From: Asterias rubens | Lineage: Eukaryota > Echinodermata > Asteroidea > Forcipulatida > Asteriidae | Direction: 5' to 3' | NCBI RefSeq assembly: GCF_902459465.1 | Contig: NC_047069.1 | Coordinates: forward strand, 4,497,171 to 4,561,170 | Length of the DNA: 64,000 nucleotides | In this document: positions 13,305-25,800 of the stretch, in pieces | How the letters are laid out: every line of letters starts with the position of its first letter | How positions within the stretch are numbered: position 1 is the first letter of the stretch | Notes under the pieces: model-generated | What the model was told of the DNA's origin: nothing | Database searches by the model: none | The model's input: the letters and a program-made list of their open reading frames with translations, nothing else | Position numbers and translations under genes: made by a program

Positions 13305-13495
13305 GTTAAAATACTTCAGGCATAAAGCTTTATTTAGGCATCTGAAAGTCTGTGCAAAAAGGGTGTTTTTTCTTTCGTTATTCTTGATGACCTATTGAGT
13401 CAAAATTTTGTAAAAAAAACTGTGTTGGAACACACAGAGTGCAAATACTGGGTTTTGACAATTACCAAAGGTGTCCAGTGCCTTTAAGGGAGAAT
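13305..13495. mobile_element. MITE family A, right part
   Basis: Contains gggtgttttttctttcgtta, gacaattaccaaaggtgtcc and the end cagtgcctTTAA, as in the complete copy at 56245-56633. Confidence 0.75.
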
Positions 13496-14051
13496 GCTCA
13501 TGTGAGTTCACAGTTTTTTTCATGAGGTCTGAGGGTTCCTCATCAAAATTTAACTTAATTCCTCAATGTTTCAAGAATAAAGGAATGTGATTTATGTACC
13601 TTGTACCTTGCTGAAATCTTGTAGACACAGATAAGCACATACAAACTTCAGGTAAATTACAAAAGTAAAACAATAAACAGGTTTTTTTATTATTTTAATT
13701 TATATTCCGACAATGCAATCATTATTGAAGATAATATAAATCATTCTCACCTTTTCAATAAGTTTTTCCATCTGTGGCAGCATTGATGTACACTAAGAAT
13801 AATAACAAAGTAAAAAACAAATATTAAAGATACAATGTATGTGGGATTTGAGGCATTGCATGGTGAGGTATCAATACATATTTGGTGAGCGGAAGTACAG
13901 ATAAACCACACACGTAAACAAATAATAAAATTTCTGTTTGAATTATACTGCGACACATGTTTCAATAAACCATTTTTAAATTAAATTGAATAGAGTAAAA
14001 TTACCAGAAATACAAATATTTTAGCAACTTCAAAAAGTAAATATTCACCTT

Positions 14052-15507
14052 TCAAGAAAGGTTTTCTTCAGCAGCTTTCAAACTGTCCAAGTATAATGAC
14101 CCTCCAGAGTAGAAAATCCAGTCAGCCACAGTTCCCTTCTTTCCTGCAGTGGACAACAAACTGGAATGGATCTCAGTTTAATAACCTACGGTAGAAAACT
14201 AACACCATACCAAAATAGGATCAACTTCATTAAAACTTCAATGCAAAACTCAGACATAACGTCAATATTTACTACACTCTCCTAACATGATTGAATCTGC
14301 CCATATTTTTTCCTATTCAATAAAATGAAAAGAAGTAAAGAGCCCCCTCACTGAGCAAGCTTTCGTAACATTCAACATCCAACTAATCCGATCACAATCA
14401 GGATGTCAGCTTTATAAAAGGATAATAAACACGTTAAAGTAAATACTATATTTTCAAGGTGAATGGTATTTCCTGAAATCCCGCTCTGATAAGCTGTAAA
14501 AACCTAATGATAAGCCGGCTGTAGCTTTGAACATGTTTGCTTAGGTCCCCAAGGGGCATTTTGTATTTTTAGACTCAACAATTTAAAGTAGTAGAACTGC
14601 TGAAATGGAAAATTGGTTCACAAAAGCTAAACTGAGATTTTTTGCGTCAGCTTTTCCATACCATTTCCCCCCTGGCAAAAACTGCCAACCAGGATCTAAA
14701 TGGAACAAAACTTTATTCCGTCTTGTTTACACTTTTGTATTCACAAGTTCACCCCAAACAAGGCTAAAAAGCCACTCTTGGTAAGGGGCTAGAAGCAGAA
14801 AACATTTGTTAGGATCTAAAGGTAGGAATTGATATTCCTCTTAAAACAGTCTAGATTGCAGGATGGTGGAAAACATGCACCAAGTTGTTTACCGTATTCT
14901 CCATAAATGTCACTGACCTTAACATAAGATTTTCACACAAACAGCTCTGCAGAGAGATATAACGGTTTGCATTCATATAGTTAAAAAAGTATTTCCGATT
15001 CACATTTCAAATTGCCATAACAGAGTCTGTTATCTTCACTTTTCTTTCCTTTTACCCATTCATACACAATTTATTGTAGTGTTAAATTGATCATATTGAC
15101 CCATTAAATGTTCACTCGTTCAATATTTTTAAACAGGTCACTCGATGACCCTCAAGTGATCTGTTCCCATTCTGTAAATTGTGTGGCTGTGTTTTCTTCT
15201 TTTCGTTTTACAACTAGTTTCCTTTAGAGATTTAAACCGTTCGCTAGTGACTGGTCAGCATATGAAACAGTTACTTTGACATGGAGGGCTGTGGTGGGTG
15301 TGATGAGATATTGTGAGGTAAGATTATCAGCAACACATAACACTAACAGAGTTTCATGTAAAATGGAAACAATAACAGTGTTTACATGTAGTTCTTCCAC
15401 CGTTCAAGTTGAACTTCAAATGCCTTAATGCAGTGGAACTACTTCGGTTAAATAAAAAGAAACTCACCTGTTTAACTTGCCCTCATCTGAATATTCTTTA
15501 GTCAGAG
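14052..15507 (-). CDS. candidate last two exons of an unidentified gene (low confidence)
   Basis: On the minus strand, 15507-15468 (between an ACAG acceptor and a CAG|GTGAGT donor) reads LTKEYSDEGKLN. It joins in phase, through a split Ser codon, to 14160-14052 (acceptor CATTCCAG), which reads LLSTAGKKGTVADW... and ends ...LKAAEENLS stop. Three reading frames are not equally open: only this one crosses both pieces. A further possible exon, 16186-16092 (QKYVNLFFKFDPPAYLKKAF), has good splice sites but does not join these two in phase without another exon. I do not recognise the protein. It lies downstream of SCLT1's stop and is not phase-compatible with SCLT1 exon 22. It could be chance open frame. 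Confidence 0.3.
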
Positions 15508-15839
15508 CTGTTTTTATAATGCAAATGATCAACTGTGACAATCTGATTTAAAATTCACACAAAATCGACCATAAATTTAATGACTACAAGCAAGCAACCT
15601 CAATCAATCATGTTTTAAAGACCCATTTGTTACAATGTTGCTACGATTACTTTGATTTATTTCAGTTCCAGAAATGGTGAAGAATACCCTGCATTAAACC
15701 TAAACTTGTTCGGTGTTAATAACTTTACTTTAATAATACCAATGTTGTCTTGCATAAAAAAAGCATGGCACTTTGTGGTATGAGATTAACCCTGCACCTC
15801 TGAAAATACTGTTGCAGCAGTGGTTACTCGGAAAGACAA

Positions 15840-16050
15840 TTTGGTGGCAAAGTTGAATGTGTTGTCTCTTGCATAAATGTAATATTATTTATTTATTATT
15901 TGTTATTGTATGCCTGTGTGGTTTAAGTGTTTTCTGTATTTTTTGTAATTTTAATATTTTTAGAACTTGCAAACCGAAGTAAATTTCACTGTACAGTATA
16001 TGTATATATATATGTGTGTGACAATAAAACAATTGAATTGATAAGACAAT
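15840..16050 (+). mobile_element. possible LINE 3' tail
   Basis: T-rich stretch with aacttgcaaaccgaagtaaa, a short TA/TG microsatellite and an acaataaaacaattgaattg end, which resembles common LINE 3' tails. No ORF remains. Confidence 0.3.
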
Positions 16051-16199
16051 TGACATGAAATGAATAATATGCTGTACTCCAAATGCTGTACCTTAACTTG
16101 ATTCAAAAATAGTAAGAATGCCTTCTTGAGGTAGGCAGGTGGGTCAAATTTGAAAAACAGATTGACATATTTTTGCATTGATAACTCTGAATGGCCCTG

Positions 16200-17800
16200 A
16201 TGTTGTTTTCACAGGTTGGTTTAGGTGCATATCCTGTGGTTTCATAAAGTAAGAATGTTTTTGCAAGACATTTTAAGTACCACTGGAATGTCTTGTATAT
16301 TCAAAAAGGCACTATTGAATTCACTACTCAATGGACAGTTGAGTGACATTGTGCATGCCATCAAATGGTTCAAAAAATTTTGCTTTGCAAAAAAACAAGG
16401 GAGAAAATCTGACATACAATGTCCTATACAAAAACATTTTATAACAAAGCTACTTTTTTTGCATAAAGTACAATATAGTAATACTACACAATTAAAGAGT
16501 ATCTCCAAAGTGGAATTAAGTTTTGTGATGAACTCTTTTTCTTAAAAATTTGAGGCCTGTCTTTGAATAACATTCACAAATAAATAGTCATTCAACTTAA
16601 ATATTTTATAGATAAATTTAAAGTAATCACACATATGTACAATTTTATATAAATAAAACAGTTGAAAACGAATTAATGAAAATATTCAGCAGAATCTCCT
16701 ATATGAAAACGAATACTCACTGGTATTTTTCCTAGAGCATGTATAATTACTTTACATTTCAAATTGTATTAGAAATTTTGAAAACATTCAGCGCTGATAA
16801 ACAAAATTTCAAGAAGTTTCATAACAAAGCAATCGTTTATAAAAAAACAAATCATTAATTTTTCCTCGTGTCCTGCCTTCCTCGATTCATTTGCATCCAG
16901 AAATATAAAAATGTTATAATCTTATAATTTTTCGAATTCCATATAAATATGTATTTCTAAGAAGATTGTAAAAGGCACAAAGAATCAGCCACTGGGTGTT
17001 AACCCAAAGCCCGGCCCATTTGTTCAGGCACTCTGTTGTATGCAGCAAAGGCCCCTCAAATAAGGGGGGGTCCCTTTTCTAGGTTAAGGGTAGTCTAGCC
17101 TGAACATCTGACACTTACACATTGAGGCTTGTAAATTGCGCCAGAGATCTGCCATTTGAGCCCACATACATGTACATAATCAACTTTGACCTCGCATCAT
17201 TTCAAATGGCCTGCATGAGATTCGCAGTTAAATCCGAAGTGCATTATAAAGCGTTATTCTGTCCTTATCCTTCTTGCGGATAAGGACAGGGGACTGATCT
17301 AATGTTAGTCTCAACTAAATTGTGACTCAATTCTATGACTCTTCCAAACAGACCCCTGGCAAAGACAGTACTGGCTAAAGCCAATTGTCCATTTAAACCT
17401 GATTAGTTAACCCTGTGCTAAAAAACAAGTGGTGTGTATAATAAATATTATTTTCTTGCACTTGTATGAGTGAGAGCTTAGCTTATAGCAAACAAAGTGT
17501 TTGAAGCTTTGCATGGTGTGGAAAATAAGAATTAAGTATTAAACTTGCGGGTACAACCATGTTTTGTTGGAGTGTAACTTACTGCTGGCACTGAAAAGAG
17601 CCTGTGTAGTCTCGAAGATTCAAATAGTATACTCTGCTCGTCTTTTTTGTTGGTTCTTATCTTACTTAGCAAGCTATTTACAACTTTTGAAATTGAATAC
17701 TGAGAGTTTTAAAAAAACAACTGACAAAGGCACAAGAACAAAACTCATACACTAAATAATTGCAGCCCATGTACAGAGATACCTCCCACCCCTATAGATG
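16200..17800. other. no recognised gene
   Basis: Possible distal 3' UTR of SCLT1 (minus strand), but no polyadenylation site could be tied to it. Apart from the small hairpin at 17259-17289, nothing is assigned. Confidence 0.35.
17259..17289. repeat. perfect short inverted repeat
   Basis: Arms ctgtccttatcc and ggataaggacag (12 bp) are separated by 7 bases. No gene end is tied to it. Confidence 0.8.
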
Positions 17801-17951
17801 GATTGCACATAGCGTCATCGACCGCCATATTTGATGATAAACAATGGAAAAGTGCATACGTGTACGCCCTGCACACAACTCTCAGCCAATGATAGCCTTT
17901 CACGAATACACGTTTCATCAAAGATGGTGGTCAATGACATCATGTGCAATC
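17801..17951. mobile_element. 151-bp palindromic MITE-like element
   Basis: Imperfect terminal inverted repeats of about 38 bp: gattgcacatagcgtcatcg on the left and gacatcatgtgcaatc on the right. No transposase. It lies just 3' of SCLT1's stop codon. Confidence 0.75.
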
Positions 17952-17959
17952 TCAGGCCT

Positions 17960-18120
17960 AATACTTCACGGAGGCAATGAAGGCGACTGACTCCATGCCT
18001 CCTGGTCATTGCCTTAGTGCCCTGAAAATGCTACAGTAGAAATTTCCTCAAAGGGTGCCCTTTATCAAGGAGAAAATGCCTTGGTGTCCTTGCCCTTTCA
18101 AAAACGAGGCATACAGGACT
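17960..18120 (+). repeat. dispersed repeat, copy 1
   Basis: Shares cttcac.gaggca, cagtagaaattt, aaggagaaaatgccttggtg and ccttgccctttcaaaaa with 29085-29215. Part of it may be transcribed in the SCLT1 3' UTR. Confidence 0.65.
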
Positions 18121-18174
18121 GCCAATCTATCTTTTCAACTCTCCTTGTCCAATCACGTTTGTTACTGTCAGCTT

Positions 18175-19781
18175 TCATTTGAGGTAATCCGGGGTAGAGT
18201 TTCCACTCCCAATCGATGACGATGACCGCACGCTGCGGACACTGCTTGCATGGCTACCGGTGCCCCCACTGGCCGCAGCCCCTCCATTGATGTTATTGCC
18301 ATTTACGTTATAATGGTGTCCGAAGGTTACCGTTGATTTGCCGTTCAGCATTCGATGGGAGGCTAACCCTCCTCCGCCATCTTGCCTGGTGTCCAAGTCC
18401 GACAGGTGGATTTGCTCAGATAATCTTAACAAACAAAAAACGTTTCTTACGTATGTTTAGAAAGAATGGTAGAAATAGTAGAAAAACCCAAGCAATTTGT
18501 TTTCTTGAATTTCTTAAACACCAAGTAACTTTGCCCTCTCCTGTTTTTTATATTTTCGAGTTGAACAAAACAAAATTGGCTAGAGCAGATTTGAACCGAT
18601 TAACGTGACAGCACTCTACCATATCTTCGTTTGTGTGTAAAAGACAGATTAGCTAATGAAAATAAAAAACATCATTTTATTTTTGAAGTATTTTGTTCAT
18701 CATGTAAACAATGGGTGGTGCTAAGTTTCTTTATCATCTGTTTAATAACACTAAGGCTCAATAAAATTTGTTAATACTTCATAAACATTTATATTTTTTA
18801 TTTTTAACAAGCTGGGTCATACTTCACTTTAATGCAAAGACAAATTTTTAAGTCACAAATCTTTATTCTCGAGAGATTTTTTTGAGAATTTTGGATGTCC
18901 TAACCTGACTTAACACTAATTGCAACAGGAAAGAACTAAAAACAAAGAGGTTCGTCCACAAGCTAGCAAGGAACACATTTAACATAATACTCTTGTTTAT
19001 TAAGCTACACCGATGTGTGATAAGCAATGTATTGTATACTCAGTGCTTTAGAATAATAATCCACAGGATTGGACTCAGGTGGGATTTAAATCCAGAACCT
19101 CTTAAGTGGTATTGGTGAAAATATTTTTAATCCTAAATCAAAATGGTTAATATAGCCTATAATAAAACAGAACAGAACAAATCAGAATCAGACATACATT
19201 CATCATTGAAGGTCTACTTAATTACACGTATCTCTTCTAAAACACACACTCTTCCCAGAAAAATTTAATTCAAGTACTTTTGATTCGAGTATAAAGTGCC
19301 GTAGAGCAATTTGTACTCGTGTAATAGTACTAGGACCATCGAGTACGAGTACAATTGTCCAAGTACTAAGTATTCTGATATCTGAGTACTGAGTCCTCAG
19401 CCGAGTAGCAAGTACATAGATCTCGGAGTATGAGTTCAAGTCCAAAAAAACTACAAAATGAACATAAATACAATGTATTGGTCTTTGTAATTCTAATTTC
19501 TAGACAGTAGTGTGTGCTTGTTATGATCTTTAAAACACAAATAAATCAAAGACAACTCGTATTTCACTTTTTCACGAGATTTCTTCCTCTATCCATCAAA
19601 TCCTTGCATTAAACGCACATGAAGGGACTTGAAAAGGAAAGTGACATTTCGACCACAAGAAATGAAAATTGTAGTAGAGTTTCAGTCGAGTATTGAAGAC
19701 ATGGATTTTTGTCAGATTTTCAGTCGAGTATGGAGTTTGTATTTCAAGTACAAGTACTTTTCTAGCCTAGTACGATACAAG

Positions 19782-19813
<32 letters not shown>

Positions 19814-22800
19814 GACTTGTAATGCGCACATATCCACCCTGCTGGGTGTTCAAGGTGCAGAATGAGTAAGAACAATACTCAAGTAGTAATCGAGTACAGG
19901 TACCAAGTAAGAGTGTTACAGCACTGTAGCCAATCAATATTTGTTGATCTTATAAATCGAGCCAACTCACCTGTTTGTCCTACTGGCTTCTAGCTTCAGC
20001 TTCTCCAGTTCATTCTGTAAGTGTTTCCTGTCTTGTAGCAATCTCTTCTCTCTCAACAACTGCTCAGAAAGCTGGGTAACAAAACAGATATGCTGATTAT
20101 CGTCATTATATCTCTTGGTTGTTTTTAATGAAGAAATTGTTCCTATTTGCTTCAAACAAAACCAATAAATTGAGAAAGCAAATTCTTTGGTGTGAAAGTT
20201 AACTACTTGTACCTTTTTGGTTGCTGTAGCAGCCCTGAGTTCTGTATCAGCAAGTTTTTGGTTGAGTTTACGTAGGTTGCTTGCTTCTCCACTCTGTCTC
20301 TGTTCACTCTGAAGTTCAAAAAGTGACAACACATTATAAAGAACAAAAAGCTGAAATTATGATCTTAGTGCTTGGAAGTTACACTGGACTGCTGGGCCAG
20401 TAGCCAGTGAATTTAGTGTCAGGCCAGTATTCTTACTACTGAGAAAAGTCCAGAAATTTTGAATTAGCGAGTCAGAAAACCTAACTCTGCATATATGACA
20501 TCTTTAAAAAATAAACAATTGCTGTTAGAGTGCGTCTGATAAGTATCTTCTGTTGAGAATCGATATAAACTTGCCCATCAGACACAAGAGATAAACTTTC
20601 TCCCAGTGCTTGTTCAAATGTTAAAATATTGAACTGTAATAATTCTTTTTCTTCTATTTTTGATTCTGGTTTTGTAAAAATAAAAAAACCCAGCCCCTAT
20701 CGGCTTGTGGATGTTCCCATATAATTTGAGCCCTGAATCTAAATTCTGTTCTACCTCCAGGAACAGTGCCCTCTGTTGACCGAGCTGTGTCGTCAGCTCT
20801 TCTGAGCGACTTTTATGCATTGAAATCTCTGATCTGTAAAGGTAAAATAACAAACAAAGCATAAACAGAGAGCTCAATACAAAAATAAAATACAATTGTG
20901 AGCTGGGTCAGGAGATGGTAGCTAGTTTGTATTGTTATGCTTAGGGCTTTTTTGGAAAACAATAACTTAAAAACCCATTCCAAAAGACTAAGGCAAACAT
21001 TGTTTTTAGAGGGTTTTTTAAAAAGTTTGTTTGTGGCACTGCAGCCAACCATATCAAAAACACCTGGAAGAACCTCCTCTCGTAATAAGTGTACTGGGTT
21101 CTTACATGCCTTATGTACACGTAACACTATGGCTTTCCACACTTTAGAAGGACGAAGCAATAATGGTCAAGTGCCTTGCTTAATGGCACAAGAGTCAAGA
21201 CCGGGACTCGAACCCACACTCTGCTGATTGGAAACACCAGAGCTTGAGTCCAGTTTGCTTGACAGCTCAGCCACAACACGACACATCTAATAAACAGGAT
21301 CATGAATACAGCCCTGTGGGATTACATACTTACTGTTATTTAAAAACTAACCTTAGGTCATTGACTTTTGATTCAAACTTCTTGGCAAGTGTTTTGGACT
21401 CCTCCCTCCATCTAAAGTAGAAAGAAACAGCAATAAGTTACTTAATTGAGAACTTGTCTTGCTTTATATTCTACTACCACAGAGAAGATTTGGGGAATTT
21501 GGGAGACTTCTCAGCTCTGAAAAGACTGGACTATTACTTTGCTTCAGTAGATCAAGGGGACTTTGTGTTATTAACTTAACTACCACGGAGTGAGTTCTTA
21601 ATTGGTCTCAACGTTTGGACTAACTTGCTCTAGTCATCGGCAGGAAACATAATTTATCAGGAGAAAGGAAACTATACTAAAAATACACAATTTACTTCAC
21701 AGGGATTTCCCTGAGTTTACAGTTCAATGTAAGACCACATGAAATCTTATGCCAAGGACATGAAGGAGATGACAATGAACTATCAATTTTTGATGTGAAG
21801 AATTGAGTATATCTGAAAATGTATTTTGCTGTTACTATTGCGACACTCATAATTGTGTTGAACTACATGTACATGTAAGGCAGTATCAGAATTAGTGGCT
21901 ACAGCTACGGCTAAGACTACCTGCTTATTAGGACATACTTAGTTCAATGAAAAATGGTGTGGCAATATAGCCATAGCAATACTAAAGGTGTAGCCGCCAA
22001 TTAGAGCACGGCCTAACCACTATGCACACTAGTCAAGCTGCTCTTACTTGGCACTCATTCTTTGTTGAGCTGACAACATTTCTCTGAGTTCCTTCATGGC
22101 GCGGTTGCTTCCCTGCTCCACGCCCTCCAGCCTGGCTTCATACTCCGCCCTCATCTGACTCATCTCCTGGTTAACCCCCGTCATCTTAAGATCAAATTAT
22201 TGATTTCAGATTATTGATTTCAAATAGGAGATTCCAAATTGTTGATTCAAATTACTGATTTTAAATTATTGATTTTAAAATATCGATAACAAATGACTGA
22301 TTTCAATTTATTGATTTCAATCTAAAGAAGATTTACACAGGCCACCACGAAGCCTGCTTTCATACATTTATCTTTGGTTTAAAAGCCCTACTATACCCTG
22401 CAATCTGGGGTGTCCTATCTTCATGTTGTTATAAATGTTATCTTAACTATGGAAAAAAAATGGATTTCCAGTTAAACACGCAGAAATCACTACCCTGATA
22501 GTTGCTTTTTTAATTCCCATAAGACTTGGACAACCATAGTTTGCTGTTAAAAGTTCTATCCATACCTGTGTCAGGCATTTCCTCTCGGCTCCCTTCTTCT
22601 CTTTCTGGGCCATAAGGAGACGTTTCTTATAATCATCAACGACCTCCGTCAGTCGTAGCCGCTCCTCAGATATGGCTTCACATTCCTTAGACACTTTGTC
22701 CAGTCGCTGTTTCAGCTGCTCATTGATCAAGAGGCTTTGGGATTTCTCCTCTTCATGACTGTGTGTTAATGAAAGAGTATAAAGTGTCTATAGGGCTTAC

Positions 22801-25800
22801 TCCAACATAGCACCAAGACTCTGGAACTCACTTCCGGATTACCTCAGACAAATACACAACATCACTCTCTTCCAGCAGAAACTCAAAACACACTTATTCT
22901 TGCTTGCTTTCCAACATCTTGACAAAACTTGACCGGCGCCTTTGAATGTTTCTCCTTTTCAGTAAAGTGCGCCTTATAAATGCTGTAGTTTATTATTATT
23001 ATTATTATTATAATGTTCAGGTTGTAAGGTGCACTCCAGACAACTTGTTTAGCCTTTAACAAAAGCAGCAATGTACTTGAAAAGTATTTTTCAATTTTAT
23101 TCTTACCCATACTAATGTGCATTAAGCACTGTATACTGGTTTCAGAATCATTAGTCATAAAGTGTTTGAAAAAGTGAAAATCTGAGAGTCAAGTAAATCC
23201 GTTGTACATCTTTAAACCATGTCAGTTCAATGTAAATCTGTGGACGTTTGTGTTTTGAGTCACACAAAAGATACTCAAACACTTTAGGGCAATAAAACCA
23301 AACAATGTTCTTTATCTCTGATGCAAAATTAACATCTATTAAACAGTACATTTGAAATGTTACCTGTTTTGTGTTCTGTGCATAGCTTTCTCCAGTTTCT
23401 GCACCTGTACCATAGCCTCAGCTCGCATCCTCTCTGCGATATTAAGACGTCCTTGTAGCTCTTGGTATAGATGGTCATCAGGACCCTTGGCACCCTCTCT
23501 ATATACCTAGCATTAAGAATAGACACAACATTCTTATCCTTGGGTGCTATAAAACCTTTCTGCCGACACCAGAGCTTGAGTTCGGTGCTCAAAAGTGCTC
23601 GGCCACAACTCGCCACAATAACTACATCGAGAAAAGGTTTAAGACAATTTTGGTTGAATATTGAGATGTACATGTACTACGGTAAGGTGCAACGACTTAC
23701 AGTCTCAAGTTCTTGTTCCACTGCTCTTTTCTCCCTCATTGCTCTCTCGTTTTCTGCTTGTTTTTCTGCAGTTTCCTGAAAAGAAAAACAAAAGAGAGAG
23801 GCATACAAACAAATACTTCTATAACCCAATAGATAGTTCTGGATAGACGCCATCTACACAGGCACCTTTGGTTTGGGCTTTCAGTAGGGCGCAACAAGCA
23901 TCCCAAGTTCTAAAATTTTTTTTTACAGAATTATGAGTAAGAGCTGAGCTACTATTTGGATAGTTGTGCATATTATATTTAACCTTTCAACCAAATAAAC
24001 ATCAAATCATGTATTCCATGAAGACGGCACGAAAAGAGACAAGATTTTCTACTGTACCTAGAAACCTTACTTGATGACTTCCATTGTGATTATTTTCAGG
24101 GGCAGTTTGAGGAGTAACAGGCAGGGCAGTGTGAGGCCAGGAGTAACAGGCAGGGCGGTTGGGGACAAAATGAGGAGCAACAGGCAAGGTGGTTTAGGGC
24201 GAGCAGTAACAGGCAAGGCAGTTTAGGGCCAGGAGTAACATGCAGGGTGTTTGGGGCAATTTATTTATTTTATGGCACCCGTGCAGCCAAAAGTCTGCTC
24301 AATTTACAACTGTTTATAGGCATGAAACAAGGATGGAAAAAACCTACAGTAGATCCACTTACCATCTCCAGACTCTGAATCTCCTCCATGAGTTTGCCGA
24401 TGTTGGTATTACACTGCTTCCTGACATTATCCACCTCCAGCCTGGTCCTCTTGCCTGCCTCATTGATCAGCTTAGACAGCGCCACCTGGAGTCGACCTAA
24501 CTCCTGAGTCTTTTGCTGCTCTCGCACAAGTGCCTAGTAATGCATAAAAAACTCCTACTAAATGGCAATCTATGACGAGGTTCAGTGACCCTGTACCTCC
24601 ATTCTTAACCACTTCATTTTGTAGCAAGAGCTAGTGGGGCAGGAGAGTATTGACACCCTTGCAAGACGAGCAGTGTACCTACCCTGTCTACTATTTTTGG
24701 TGTCAAAATTACATATAGAAAATGACCCCCAAAATGGTAGAAATATGTACACGTACATGTACACGCATTTTGCGGAGGTTCGCTCAGCAACTGCAAGGGG
24801 TCAATACCAATTTAACAGGGCTAGTTGTTCCAACCACCTGTGCTCTAGGTGCATGTAAAGGATACATTTGGCTTATTTCTTAATTGTTTACAAGTGAACG
24901 AAAAGGAGGTAAATATTATTCTCAGGTTTACTTTGTTAAATTTACTGTACTTTCCTATACTTCAATTCAAGGCTAATATTTACTTTCCCAACAATGTGAT
25001 ATGAGTTGTATTGCCATAAACTACTTGAACTAGCTTATTTGTTGAATCATGTAAAACTCATTATGGTTGGGACCAACATGGTCCAAGAAGTTTGAATATG
25101 CGCAAGACTTGCACAGTCTACAATGAAGCTACAGATGCTAAATACTGTGAAACTCAAAATACAATTTTTCGTAGAAACCTCTCTTCCTGTCACATACCTC
25201 GTCCTTCTCCAAGAGAGCATTCTCTACCATCTGGATGCTGTCTCGAACCTGAGCCAGTGCTTCATGCTCACGCCTCTCTGCTTTACCACTAAATAAATAA
25301 GTAACAAACAAATGGAGTGATAATGGCTCCTGAAGATGATAATAAGTCAGCCACTGATGAATCCAACATGAACAAACAACAGACATGCAGATAATATGCA
25401 TCCTTTGAGAAGCAATGCAGCTGTTGATACAGAGCTACATGTACCAACCTTTTCATCTTGCAATCAGGAAGATTTTGTAAAACAGTCGGGGAGATATTAC
25501 AAACTACATTCAATAAAATGGGGATAAATTATCCATAATCAGGGAGATTTTAAAATTTCTTCATCAGAACATGGAAAGATTGGTTTATTTTCAGGGAACT
25601 TTCTGCAGAATCAAGGAGAAGTGGCAGCTCTGTTGATGGAATCAACTATTTTGAGACAGGATTCCCCTCAGGGTAATATGGTTTGGATAATTTGTCACCT
25701 GACGCCATCATCACTAATCTTTGGTACAATTTGGGGAGTCAACGCCCTATGTGTTTATACAGTATAGCTGGCATTTCAGGTGAAGCAGCGTCTGTACCTT

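Noticed and set aside
16225..16545. 106-residue plus-strand ORF
   Set aside because: AT-rich composition, an equally long antisense frame, no splice context and no recognisable motif.
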